Source of the DNA: a virus
Virus record (IMG/VR): IMGVR_UViG_3300049846_000972
Coordinates: 1-48,426 of that record
DNA: 48,426 bases
Direction: 5' to 3' (one strand)
The stretch's first letter is position 1; the number at the start of each line of letters is the position of its first letter. A model generated the notes under the pieces. That model was not told the DNA's origin, did not search any database, and saw only the letters and a list, made by a program, of their open reading frames with translations. Shown here piece after piece: positions 40,724 through 48,336 of this stretch. The translations under genes were made by a program, and so were the position numbers.

Positions 40724-42722
40724 TAGACTTTGTGCTCATTTTATGGACTTTTAAGCGTTCCGTTTCAGCTTCATAAGCAGCAATCTTCGCGAGTTGCTGC
40801 TGGATAATAAGCTGTGTTTCTTCTAGTAACATCTTTTGCTGTTCTAGTTTGTTATCCTGAATGGAATCTTCAACCCTAACCTGAGAGTCGGTGGCTTTAA
40901 TTTGTGTTTGGACTTGTTGCAATTGAAGTTTACCAGCCTGAAGTTGGACTTTCGCTTGGTCAACCATTGCCTTATTATCCAGCTTTTCTTTTTCTAATTG
41001 CAGCTTGATCATATCTGGATTTTGAGAAGGATCTGGCGGAGGTGCAATCATCTTCTCGGGTTCGGCATAATCTAGATCTCTAAAGATTCGATAAAGAAGC
41101 TCTGGAACGTTAGTGGCGCTTACGATCTGAGAGGAAAGCATTTGAAAGAGAAATTGCACTTTCGCATACTTTTGAGAGTCTGTCCCTAGGGTAGGATCTG
41201 CAACAGGGCATATATCAATTTCTGACATATCGAAATCAGCAGCCGCAACCTTCACGGAACCCCCAACAAAAGAGGCATACTTGGGGGCGTCCATGTATTT
41301 CCCATGAAGCTCACACCAAATTTTAAACTCCTTCTTCAAGGAAATATAAACTTTTTGGACTAGCGGTCTAAATGCGCGAGTAGCTTGTTCAACCATAGCA
41401 AGCATAGTAGTTGCTGGAACATTCTGGCCAGCCATATCACCTGTTAATACGTCAGTAATAAAACCAGTCTTTTCCCCTGCCTGGATCATAGTCTGTAACA
41501 GACCAAGAAGAACATTTGAAGGCTCTTTGAATGGTAATGGGACAATGTGCTGCTGTGGGTTAATCGTAGGGTCACATTCAAGTTTTACGAATTTACCCAT
41601 CTTAAATTTCATGTCATGCTCTTTAGTCTTAAAGGCTGACGTTAAAAACCCACCTTGGGTATTGCTTAAAGTACCCGCATCAATTAACTGCCTCAGCACT
41701 GAGGTGATAGACTTATTTTGATGAAGGAGTAAATAATTTAAACCGATGCTATAAAACTTACCGTCTGGGGAGTCAATGCAATGATAGTCGACTAAGTCTA
41801 TTCTAGGCTTAATAGAGATAAGCTTTCCTTCGTCTGATAAGTTAATATCCGAGAAATCGAAAGCGGGATAGATACCTAATAACCAGTTTTGAGATTCTAG
41901 GATATAAACCTTATAGGGCTCTGCATAGCCATCATCGTCTAAATCTAGGTAGGTAAACTGACATTTAACTTCAAATACTGGGTTGAGCTCTTGAGGTGCC
42001 TCATCTTCGACTTGTCTATCAAGTAGGCTTAAGTCTAAGTCATCACTAAAGTACCCTGCCCTAGTTTGCTCAATAATCTGGTTTTTAGTCATCCTATGAA
42101 TGACTGTAATACGCCTTGCTTTATGTAAAGACGTTAGGTTATGGTTAATAATAACATCTTCTGGCGGTAATACTTCCGAGCAATTTTTCTTACGGACTGG
42201 GTCATAATATACCTGTCTAAAGGCTGTACCCCAGCTTGCTACAATATGAAATAACTTATGCGTATCTTTAAGCCATTCGTCAGACTCTAAAAGAAACTCA
42301 TAGTTTAGGAATTTTTCAACTCTTTGGGCCTTCTTTTCCTTGGGATGAATCATCATTCCTGGGGCCACTTCGATAGGCTCATTTTCACCCACAACCGCAA
42401 TTTCTACGACTTTATCGTTTCTTACGATTGATTGGCACATTCTGCTAGCTAATTGAATAACAGCAGGGGCTAATAATGGGTACACCACCTTAGCTGATTT
42501 TGGGAATGGAAAATCCTTGTTCGGGTCATTAAACGCCTCTTCACAGTGTTTAATAACTTTCATGGCTTCTAGGTTAGTTTCTAACCAGTCTAGCCGAGAA
42601 TCTTCATCTACTTGACAGCCAAGGATAACATCTTGGACGATCTGACGTTTTTCGTCATCGTCAAGAAACTCAGCGACATTCGTAGAGTTTAGAAACTTTA
42701 AAAGCTTATCTATTGCAGCCAT
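40713..42722 (-). CDS. Portal protein (P22 type)
   Basis: 669 residues, near the 725 of P22 gp1. Signature features: a stem opening with RLDWLETNLEAMKVIKH, FPKSAKVVYPLLAPAVIQLASR, WGTAFRQVYYDPVRKKNCSEV, PPEDVIINHNLTSL with ARRITVIHRMTKNQI, and a C-terminal helix rich in Gln (KLQLQQVQTQIKATDSQVR) that matches the P22 barrel. It forms the dodecameric channel for packaging and ejection. Follows terminase by three nt. Confidence 0.85.
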   Translation of the reverse strand: MAAIDKLLKFLNSTNVAEFLDDDEKRQIVQDVILGCQVDEDSRLDWLETNLEAMKVIKHCEEAFNDPNKDFPFPKSAKVVYPLLAPAVIQLASRMCQSIVRNDKVVEIAVVGENEPIEVAPGMMIHPKEKKAQRVEKFLNYEFLLESDEWLKDTHKLFHIVASWGTAFRQVYYDPVRKKNCSEVLPPEDVIINHNLTSLHKARRITVIHRMTKNQIIEQTRAGYFSDDLDLSLLDRQVEDEAPQELNPVFEVKCQFTYLDLDDDGYAEPYKVYILESQNWLLGIYPAFDFSDINLSDEGKLISIKPRIDLVDYHCIDSPDGKFYSIGLNYLLLHQNKSITSVLRQLIDAGTLSNTQGGFLTSAFKTKEHDMKFKMGKFVKLECDPTINPQQHIVPLPFKEPSNVLLGLLQTMIQAGEKTGFITDVLTGDMAGQNVPATTMLAMVEQATRAFRPLVQKVYISLKKEFKIWCELHGKYMDAPKYASFVGGSVKVAAADFDMSEIDICPVADPTLGTDSQKYAKVQFLFQMLSSQIVSATNVPELLYRIFRDLDYAEPEKMIAPPPDPSQNPDMIKLQLEKEKLDNKAMVDQAKVQLQAGKLQLQQVQTQIKATDSQVRVEDSIQDNKLEQQKMLLEETQLIIQQQLAKIAAYEAETERLKVHKMSTKSNDN

Positions 42723-42725
42723 TCA

Positions 42726-44240
42726 TTAATACCCTGTAAAAGGATCTCTGTCGGATCTATCCGGATCGTTCTCACGCACGCCCCGATCCCAAAGAGACTC
42801 TTCAGGCTTCGAGATATATTCAAACTTGGAATAGACATACCCTAGAGCGTCTAATAAGTGATCCTGCTGATTTTTAGCCGGCTTATTAGGGTCTTTTGGG
42901 TCATAGTGATATGCCATAAGTTCTTTTTTAAACTCATGACAAGTGGTAAATATTTTTAAAGCCCCTGTTTCAAAGGCATTTAAGATACGGGCTCTTGTCG
43001 AGTCTGTATTTTGAACACCTGGAATCAAGTCAAGTCCTTTAGACCTAAAATAATCGTATCGTGTAGCACCGTCATCTTTATGGCCTGAATGTGGATCACA
43101 AGCCCCTGGTATCCATACACCTTTTGTTCTAATCGCTTCTATATGAAGTTCATCTACTACTTTACCGCGTTTATATTCGGTATAGATGTACCTGATATGG
43201 GTATGAGGGTCTTCAGCAACCCAGACAGCAGCCGTTGCAGTCCATCCAAAGTCTAACCCAAAAGCTCTAGGCCAATACTCTGGAATCTTGAATGCTGGTA
43301 CTGTTATAAATTCTTCATCCACTGGATAGATCAACCCCGATCCGAACATTGGGATACCCTTAGTACGGGCAGCCCTTTCATTAGGTGACATTTCAGCTAG
43401 TAAGGCTTTCTTATCATCCTGTGTTAAATGTGGGACATCTTCCCACTCTACACGCTCAACAAACCGCTCCGCATCCGCAAAAGGGACACCACCTTCAGGG
43501 TAATACCCATCCGGTAAGAAACGCTTCACAACAGTGGAAAAGCCCTTCATAGGGGTGAACGCTAACATGGCAATCCCAGGCTCTCTACCTGCAGTTCCCA
43601 TTAAGCGCATTATACATTCGTTATATATTTCTTCCTTTGGTTCTTCGTCAAAGGCGGCTACGTCAATCTTTGCAGCCTGAAATTGTTCTCTAGACATTTC
43701 GTTAGTTTTAACGACTAACTGGACAGTTTGACCATTTTTATGTCTAATGATTGCAGAGCCAATCCCACCAGGGGTGCCCTGTAGTGCATTAGTATCCACT
43801 ATGCCTATATTGTTATTCTTCTTGGCGAGTGGTAGTAACCCTGTTCCTAAATCGTCCCCAGCTTCCCCAAAAAGAGTTTTTTGTAAGGAATCGCGCCACA
43901 ATGGGCCAGTTTCAGCGATTACCCAGATAGCACGTGGGTTTTTAAGTTTTTTACCTTCCCACCATTCGGGATACATCCCAGTAGCATGATAGGCAATCTC
44001 AGTGGCTAACCAAAAGGATTTACCCGATCTATTACCACCCATGAAAGCACGAAAGCGGTATTTCTTCCCTGCTGCCATAATCCGCATATGCTTAGGATAT
44101 TTCTCCCTAGCATAAGGGCCGGTAAGCGGGTAGATATACTTTAACTTGCTAAACTTGGACTTTTCTTCAAGAGTTAAGATTGTATCAAGAATCTGTAATA
44201 ATTCTTCTTTACTCTTGTTCTTTAGGTTCTTTGGATCCAT
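42726..44240 (-). CDS. Terminase large subunit
   Basis: 504 residues. ATPase domain with Walker A FMGGNRSGKS (about 67-75) and Walker B DVAAFDEEP (Asp198, Glu199). RNase H-type nuclease with FGLDFGWT (Asp330), a second acidic site in PGACDPHSGHKDD and a last D-H-x-x-DA element (about 460-465). It drives DNA into the capsid and cuts the concatemer. The ATG at 44240 lies 32 nt inside the small-subunit gene; no clear binding site precedes it, so translation is probably coupled. Confidence 0.9.
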   Translation of the reverse strand: MDPKNLKNKSKEELLQILDTILTLEEKSKFSKLKYIYPLTGPYAREKYPKHMRIMAAGKKYRFRAFMGGNRSGKSFWLATEIAYHATGMYPEWWEGKKLKNPRAIWVIAETGPLWRDSLQKTLFGEAGDDLGTGLLPLAKKNNNIGIVDTNALQGTPGGIGSAIIRHKNGQTVQLVVKTNEMSREQFQAAKIDVAAFDEEPKEEIYNECIMRLMGTAGREPGIAMLAFTPMKGFSTVVKRFLPDGYYPEGGVPFADAERFVERVEWEDVPHLTQDDKKALLAEMSPNERAARTKGIPMFGSGLIYPVDEEFITVPAFKIPEYWPRAFGLDFGWTATAAVWVAEDPHTHIRYIYTEYKRGKVVDELHIEAIRTKGVWIPGACDPHSGHKDDGATRYDYFRSKGLDLIPGVQNTDSTRARILNAFETGALKIFTTCHEFKKELMAYHYDPKDPNKPAKNQQDHLLDALGYVYSKFEYISKPEESLWDRGVRENDPDRSDRDPFTGY

Positions 44241-44664
44241 CGAGGAGGAGGGGACTTATAGTTGGATCTGATAATTTATCCACAAGAATCTCTATTAACT
44301 CTTGCTCTGTCTTTGTAGCGGCAATACTGATATTGTTTTGAATATTTGTGACTTGTCCAGCTACTTGACCATCTCGCTGCCAGCCACCAGCGCGAAACTT
44401 GTTATTCATGATTGAGATCCAGTACTTGTAACCTTTATCGTCACCGGACTTCATACGCTCTAGAGCAAACTCTAGATATTTAGCCTCCGCTAAAGGTAAA
44501 CCCTCTTCATAGGCTGCTTTAAACTCTGGTTTAGTTCGAATCCATTCGTAAAAGGTCTCACGTGAAATACGAAACTCTTTACATATTTGGCAGTCTAATA
44601 ACCCTTGTTCCATTAGTTTAACTAATTTCTCTGGGTGACTATCCTTCCATTTCGTTAAGGCCAT
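44209..44664 (-). CDS. Terminase small subunit
   Basis: 151 residues. The N-terminal helix-turn-helix KLMEQGLLDCQICKEFRISRETFYEWIR would recognise the packaging site, followed by oligomerisation helices (AEAKYLEFALERMKS) and an Asn/Gln-rich segment (VAGQVTNIQNNISIAATKTE). Position before the large subunit confirms the role. Confidence 0.82.
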   Translation of the reverse strand: MALTKWKDSHPEKLVKLMEQGLLDCQICKEFRISRETFYEWIRTKPEFKAAYEEGLPLAEAKYLEFALERMKSGDDKGYKYWISIMNNKFRAGGWQRDGQVAGQVTNIQNNISIAATKTEQELIEILVDKLSDPTISPLLLDGSKEPKEQE

Positions 44665-44666
44665 AG

Positions 44667-44903
44667 TTATTTATTCTTTAATAGAAACTCATAGAGCTTT
44701 ATTTGAAGGTCTTTAATATCTTGTAAATCTTCCTTCACTGGCTCTAAATGGTCTGCTAGAAGTTGGCGTGCATCTTCTTCCGATATTTTTGATTTCATTT
44801 CTTGCTCTAAATTTTCAATCTTGTTCATAAGGTATTTAAAGAACCCAATAAGCCCTGGAATAACCAAGACTAGGAGTATATCTATAATTAATTTAATATC
44901 CAC
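44667..44903 (-). CDS. Membrane-anchored coiled-coil protein, spanin-like
   Basis: 78 residues: a single N-terminal membrane span (IIDILLVLVIPGLIGFFKYL) then a charged coiled coil (NKIENLEQEMKSKISEEDARQLLADHL). This is the topology of an inner-membrane spanin, though no outer-membrane partner gene is seen nested or next to it. It directly follows the holin. Alternatively it is a XhlA-like accessory protein. Confidence 0.5.
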   Translation of the reverse strand: MDIKLIIDILLVLVIPGLIGFFKYLMNKIENLEQEMKSKISEEDARQLLADHLEPVKEDLQDIKDLQIKLYEFLLKNK

Positions 44904-44904
44904 A

Positions 44905-45336
44905 TTAAGCGATCTTCTTCTCTACAAGCTTACGTAACACACTAGCGATACTTAAGTCTTTTACGATTTTTTCTACAGTACGGGCAGGAATATAACCACC
45001 CACACCTATTTTTAATAAGGTAAATATTTCTTCCATCATTGGACTTAATGGAGCATTAATGTTCGGTGGTTGGTAGCCAAAGAAATAGGCTCCTAAGATA
45101 ACCATACACATAACCATTAATAGCGGTCTCCAAAGGCGTTCTAAGACTGACCCTTGGGACATTATAGCGGATAATACTTGAGCACTCGCCGCTGCTGATT
45201 GAGCATCAACGTCATTAATAGACTTTAATAACCCAATAGCGTCCTGGACTGTTTTTGCTTGTTCCCCTTTAAAACCGAAGAACGCAGCAACTCCAGACCC
45301 TATAGCAGAGATAATTGAACCAATTATGGTAGGCAT
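44905..45336 (-). CDS. Holin (three-span, GTA-type)
   Basis: 143 residues. LERLWRPLLMVMCMVILGAYFFG and FTLLKIGVGGYIPARTVEKIVKD match the 3TM/GTA holin family (WRP near the first span, then G-x-GGY-I-x-x-R-x-x-EK). The N-terminal IIGSIISAIGSGVAAFFGF is the other span. It sets lysis timing by permeabilising the inner membrane for the endolysin at 17252. Starts in a TAATG overlap with the small gene before it. Confidence 0.78.
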   Translation of the reverse strand: MPTIIGSIISAIGSGVAAFFGFKGEQAKTVQDAIGLLKSINDVDAQSAAASAQVLSAIMSQGSVLERLWRPLLMVMCMVILGAYFFGYQPPNINAPLSPMMEEIFTLLKIGVGGYIPARTVEKIVKDLSIASVLRKLVEKKIA

Positions 45337-45452
45337 TATTCAGCGATCTTTTTTGCGATTTCTTTAATTTTAATGACTAATGCAGGTACTACTTTGCGTT
45401 CTACTACGAGAGCACAAATAAAACCTAATAAAAAGAATAATAATTCAGTCAT
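45336..45452 (-). CDS. 38-residue single-span membrane protein
   Basis: MTELLFFLLGFICALVVERK then a basic, hydrophobic tail (VVPALVIKIKEIAKKIAE). One membrane span. It overlaps the upstream gene by ATGA and the holin by TAATG, so its translation is tied to the holin. A regulator (antiholin) or second spanin component is plausible, but the sequence does not show which. Confidence 0.5.
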   Translation of the reverse strand: MTELLFFLLGFICALVVERKVVPALVIKIKEIAKKIAE

Positions 45453-45664
45453 GGTTGTCTCTTTATAACCTCGGCAACATTCTCTCTCGGATCGATAATG
45501 ATAGCTTTAACTACCATATGGATGTTTTGAGGATAGATAATTTCTTTTAGAATCCCATTATAGTAAGGGCTCCGTGGGGCCTTTACTTCTCGGAATGTAA
45601 TATAATTGTATATATACCAGAGTCGACCTTTTTCGTCGGTGTATTCATCTACTTTCCAGTACAT
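45449..45664 (-). CDS. Hypothetical 71-residue protein at the head of the late operon
   Basis: MYWKVDEYTDEKGRLWYIYN onward; beta-rich with SPYYNGILKEIIYP. First gene after the structured region 45670-46137. Overlaps the next gene by ATGA. No family recognised. Confidence 0.6.
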   Translation of the reverse strand: MYWKVDEYTDEKGRLWYIYNYITFREVKAPRSPYYNGILKEIIYPQNIHMVVKAIIIDPRENVAEVIKRQP

Positions 45665-45669
45665 AAACA

Positions 45670-46137
45670 GCGTTCACCCGCTTTTTAACCTTTTCTTTTA
45701 GTTGAGCTGCTGTTCCAAACAGTAACTGTCCCTAGCGGATCTAGTTTACTGGGCGGGTCAGGCTGTAATCAGTAGCCTTGCGGACTTATCGGGCTGATTC
45801 TCCGTTATCCCCGTAAAGCCCCTTATGATGAAGAGCTCGCCTCTCAAAGGTCATCACACCCAAGAGCGTTCACAATTAAACTATACGGATTGATAAACGT
45901 TAAAATTAGTGCTGTATGGCGTTTTAAGCCTGAAGCTGTACAGCCCAGCTGTAAGAGTCTTGTCGTGAGACAGTTCGCCCAAGGGCAAAAGTATTTCAAG
46001 ACTCTCGGGGGTACTCTCCTAGGTGATAGTCTCTGGGGAAGAGGCTAAGAGAGCTTTTTCACCTAAGTACTTTTCCGTTCTCGGCTACTTAGGAGGCCGA
46101 GTAAGTTCGACCTGCACTAAGCGGCGTAACGGGTAAT
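45670..46137 (-). ncRNA. Structured noncoding region, candidate late-operon leader RNA
   Basis: 475 bp without a credible gene on either strand, packed with long helices. AGAGTCTTG (45954-45962) pairs with CAAGACTCT (45997-46005), enclosing a GCC/GGC hairpin around 45977-45986. CCTAGGTGA (46018-46026) pairs with TCACCTAAG (46059-46067), extended by GTACT/AGTAC (46011-46015 with 46066-46070). CTCGGC (46080-46085) pairs with GCCGAG (46096-46101). ACAGTAACTGT (45719-45729) is self-complementary. It is a likely transcript of the minus strand because genes on both sides run that way. Best readings: a long leader with antitermination or attenuation, or a stable small RNA cut from it. Its class is unknown. 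Confidence 0.5.
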
Positions 46138-46139
46138 CA

Positions 46140-46511
46140 TTAAACGAGTTCTAATATTTCGATACTCTTTGGGGTAGTTACTTCATATACTAAACCGTAT
46201 TTATCGGCAATTCTCTTAAGCTCGCTATCCAATAATGAGTGATCATTACAGGCAATAGGAGCAAAGTCAAATAAGTGGGTAATATCTTTAATAAGTGGAT
46301 TAAACTCGTGAACATTTCCCACTAAAAATTGAAGGTTTAATTCGATCTCTTTGTCGGTGTCCCCAGCCACAAACCTAGCAATAGCACATCGTTGGGATAG
46401 ATCATCAGGATTGCACCAGCCCCATTTACGGAACTCAAAGGAACCAAACTGATTGCCATACTTACGAAGACTGTCGCAGGCTTGATTAAAAAAGTCTTGT
46501 TTTGATATCAT
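46140..46511 (-). CDS. Hypothetical 123-residue protein
   Basis: MISKQDFFNQACDSLRKYGN onward; soluble, mixed alpha/beta, with CAIARFVAGDTDKEIELN and LLDSELKRIADKYGLVYEV. Its stop overlaps an in-frame ATG of a 7-codon micro-frame, probably meaningless. No family recognised. Lies upstream of the structured late leader on the same strand. Confidence 0.6.
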   Translation of the reverse strand: MISKQDFFNQACDSLRKYGNQFGSFEFRKWGWCNPDDLSQRCAIARFVAGDTDKEIELNLQFLVGNVHEFNPLIKDITHLFDFAPIACNDHSLLDSELKRIADKYGLVYEVTTPKSIEILELV

Positions 46512-46523
46512 AATGGAGTACTC

Positions 46524-46871
46524 TCATTTATTCCAGCCAGTCTTGTTTTCTAAGTATTTTAAAAGGCGTCGCTGCCCTTTCTCAGTCTTCATAAGCTCAT
46601 AGGGACTAGCACCTAGAGTTTTATTAAACTGTTGTACGTATTCTTGATATTTATCTGGGTTATTTACTACAGCCGCTATTGCCACACAGATTTTATCTTT
46701 AAGGGGCATAACTTTGTAGGTTTTATAAAATTCTTCAAAGGTCATGGGTGAATCCTCCGAGTAGCGCCCTAAACAATATCCCACTTGCAGCAGGTTAAGA
46801 GGATTTAGGGCGGGGCTATCTGTATTATAGTATGCCACAACTCGGGCCTTTATGTAAAGGCTGCTTGACAT
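46524..46871 (-). CDS. Hypothetical 115-residue protein
   Basis: MSSSLYIKARVVAYYNTDSP onward; mostly helical with PMTFEEFYKTYKVMPLKDKI and a basic C-terminus (KTEKGQRRLLKYLENKTGWN). First gene downstream of the two-box promoter at 47008-47049, with a 135-nt leader containing a 13-bp hairpin. No family recognised. Confidence 0.6.
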   Translation of the reverse strand: MSSSLYIKARVVAYYNTDSPALNPLNLLQVGYCLGRYSEDSPMTFEEFYKTYKVMPLKDKICVAIAAVVNNPDKYQEYVQQFNKTLGASPYELMKTEKGQRRLLKYLENKTGWNK

Positions 46872-46897
46872 TGCGCCAAGCTTTCCCAGGAAACTAG

Positions 46898-46931
46898 GGA
46901 GAGAATGTAGTAGATACTCTACACCCTCTCC
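46898..46931 (-). promoter_or_regulatory. Leader hairpin upstream of the 115-residue gene
   Basis: On the minus strand, GGAGAG, GG and TGTAG pair with CTACA, TT and CTCTCC (two G-T pairs), giving about 13 bp around an eight-base loop. It sits between the promoter at 47008 and the start at 46871. No T-run follows, so a regulatory or protective leader is likelier than a terminator. Confidence 0.5.
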
Positions 46932-47007
46932 AATCGGTCATCATGAGAGTAAGAACCAATGCGTAGTGAGTTCTCTTTTCTACCTAGATAACCAAAATAG
47001 TAACTCT

Positions 47008-47049
47008 TACATATATTATAGCACAAAATTCTTAAAAAAGCATTAAGAA
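47008..47049 (-). promoter_or_regulatory. Two-box leftward promoter, copy B
   Basis: Same arrangement as 1554-1592 on the same strand: TTAATGCTTTTTTAAG, six variable bases (here AATTTT on the minus strand), then GTGCTATAATATATGTA. Sixteen and seventeen bases are identical between the copies, about 3 kb apart if the genome is circular. The extended -10 TGCTATAAT would start transcription near 47007, toward the 115-residue gene. Confidence 0.6.
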
Positions 47050-47053
47050 CCTA

Positions 47054-47320
47054 TTAATTATATTTTTTTGTAATGTGGGGCAATTCTAAATATTTAAACA
47101 AATTGCGATCAACTACAAGATTTTTATAGTTTTCTTCTTTAATTTTAACATTTTCCGCTATCACCTCGGGGGTGGCCACTTTAGCGGGCTTCATACAAGT
47201 ATAACACTTAAGAGGTAGGCTATACTCTATTTCTAGCGGATACTGTATTGTAAAATTCGCGGGTAAACAGTCACAATGGTAGTCTAAGTAACAAAAATTG
47301 ATAGAATCTGGCTTAACCAT
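47054..47320 (-). CDS. 88-residue cysteine-rich protein
   Basis: MVKPDSINFCYLDYHCDCLP onward. Cysteines in CYLDYHCDC (10, 16, 18) and CYTC (39, 42) could bind zinc, as in the CX4C...CX2C mini-proteins elsewhere. The rest is helical and basic. Ends just before promoter copy B. Function unknown. Confidence 0.6.
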   Translation of the reverse strand: MVKPDSINFCYLDYHCDCLPANFTIQYPLEIEYSLPLKCYTCMKPAKVATPEVIAENVKIKEENYKNLVVDRNLFKYLELPHITKKYN

Positions 47321-47463
47321 ACTCTGTATATATTCCCGAACGGATTAAAATTACTTGTAAATCTGCCCTTCTAGGGTAAAAATACCCAAACGGGGTCTAA
47401 ATGCTTAAAAATCCTATTCTAGTACCCTTTAAGAGCTAAATTTCCCCTAATAGGTGAATAAGG

Positions 47464-47523
47464 CTAACATAATAGGACTAATAATAGAATAATTAATAGG
47501 GAAATATATACCCACTGTAGCAT
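47464..47523 (-). CDS. Possible 19-residue membrane micropeptide
   Basis: MLQWVYISLLIILLLVLLC, a pure membrane span, preceded by GAGGAGTAT. The binding site is good although the spacing is short. It is the only plausible gene in the stretch 47321-47794. Too short to identify; could be chance. Confidence 0.3.
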   Translation of the reverse strand: MLQWVYISLLIILLLVLLC

Positions 47524-47794
47524 ATACTCCTCAACTATACGCCGCCCAGCATATACGACATGAAATTAATAATACATTCTTATGTGTAACCCACCATGGA
47601 AGCCCTGGGGGACACTTACTGCAGCAGAAATAACATTTCATAGATACCTTGCATTTTCGGTATTAGACTCCGAATTTACGTGGTTTTTCCGGAGTTGCCC
47701 GGCTTTTCCGGTATACTCAATCATGAAAATTGAACGTTGAGCTGCCAATTTTCCAGGATATTTGACAACTCTATGCACAATTTTCCAGGCTGGG
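47524..47794. other. Gene-free stretch with short GGAAAA repeats
   Basis: Together with 47321-47463 this is the gene-free stretch 47321-47794 apart from the possible micropeptide. The minus strand carries several CCGGAAAA/CCTGGAAAA copies (about 47680-47790), some in near-inverted context (CCGGAAAAGCCGGGCAACTCCGG), suggesting protein-binding or regulatory sites. I see no clear promoter; a TTGACA at 47762-47767 on the plus strand has no -10 partner. Confidence 0.35.
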
Positions 47795-47983
47795 CTAGGA
47801 TTTCTTAGGGCAGGGATTACTGCTACCCCTTACCACCCCTGCGGGGTTGCCTAGAAGTCGTGTCATATGCGAATGGCAAGCCTGACAGACGATAGGTTGC
47901 ATATCATCTTGGATCATTTCTTCAATAATACATTCATTCAGGATACAGTCTTCATTTGGGCATTGGTAATCAAACACTTTCAT
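47795..47983 (-). CDS. 62-residue FmdB-like zinc-ribbon protein
   Basis: MKVFDYQCPNEDCILNECII onward. CPNEDC (8-13) and CQAC (33-36) then SHMTRLLGNPAGVVRGSSNP, the style of FmdB-type ribbons (M-x-x-F-D-Y-x-C ... C-x-x-C ... R-L). Overlaps the preceding gene by 14 nt. Function unknown; often regulatory. Confidence 0.55.
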   Translation of the reverse strand: MKVFDYQCPNEDCILNECIIEEMIQDDMQPIVCQACHSHMTRLLGNPAGVVRGSSNPCPKKS

Positions 47984-48125
47984 TAGAGTCTCCTATCGGA
48001 TGAGCTGGTAGCATTTCATGGCCACAGATCGTACATACGGGTAAGTCGTCATCGTCTAGAGACCATTCTATCCCATAAAGAGTACATGAGTAGTGGCGGC
48101 AGGTGAATGTCGTATGTTTTGGCAT
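47970..48125 (-). CDS. 51-residue zinc-ribbon protein
   Basis: MPKHTTFTCRHYSCTLYGIE onward. CRHYSC (9-14) and CTIC (31-34) give CX4C...CX2C spacing matching the genes at 966-1139 and 47795-47983. Starts just downstream (minus strand) of the 48128-48237 control region and overlaps the next zinc gene, so the two are probably co-expressed under that region. Confidence 0.55.
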   Translation of the reverse strand: MPKHTTFTCRHYSCTLYGIEWSLDDDDLPVCTICGHEMLPAHPIGDSNESV

Positions 48126-48127
48126 AA

Positions 48128-48164
48128 GAGTGTCACTAGTTAGTTGTAGATTAAGATAGTCTTA
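48128..48164 (-). repeat. 37-bp direct repeat, copy 1
   Basis: Exact match to 48201-48237. Contains the palindrome TAAGATAGTCTTA and the block GAGTGTCACTAGTTAGTTG. It abuts the start codon of the zinc-ribbon gene at 48125, so protein binding would affect its expression. Confidence 0.8.
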
Positions 48165-48181
48165 TTTATAACTTAATATTA

Positions 48182-48206
48182 ACACTCAAGAATGTCAAGT
48201 GAGTGT
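48182..48206 (-). promoter_or_regulatory. Possible promoter and operator between the direct repeats
   Basis: An inverted repeat ACACTC...GAGTGT (48182-48187 with 48201-48206) encloses a minus-strand TTGACA (48198-48193). A -10 at normal spacing is not obvious (TATTAA at 14 nt). Together with the flanking 37-bp repeats it looks like a regulated start for the two zinc-ribbon genes or a replication-initiator site. Confidence 0.4.
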
Positions 48207-48237
48207 CACTAGTTAGTTGTAGATTAAGATAGTCTTA
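48201..48237 (-). repeat. 37-bp direct repeat, copy 2
   Basis: Exact copy of 48128-48164, 73 bp away. Here the palindrome is extended to TTAAGATAGTCTTAA, a 15-bp dyad. The two copies could be operators or iterons. Confidence 0.8.
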
Positions 48238-48276
48238 AGAGAGCTTTTTGTTTTTTCCGATAAAGGGCGAGGTGAT

Positions 48277-48336
48277 ATGAATATAATTATAAGGGATTCC
48301 TTCTTTGCCCCTCCCCTTCATAGATTATCGTTATAG
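48277..48336 (+). CDS. Possible 19-residue micro-frame with ideal binding site
   Basis: MNIIIRDSFFAPPLHRLSL, preceded by GAGGTGAT, a perfect match to the 16S anti-Shine-Dalgarno, four to five nt before the ATG. The rest of 48238-48426 shows nothing else I can name. Short peptides like this may be regulatory leaders, or the match is chance. Confidence 0.25.
   Translation: MNIIIRDSFFAPPLHRLSL

Noticed and set aside
45670-46137. tmRNA, tRNA cluster or group I intron
   Set aside because: No cloverleaf, no TTCRANY T-loop in place, and none of the conserved intron core sequences could be picked out.
47762-47767. Plus-strand TTGACA as promoter
   Set aside because: No -10 element at 16-18 nt and no gene downstream on that strand until a doubtful micro-frame at 48277.
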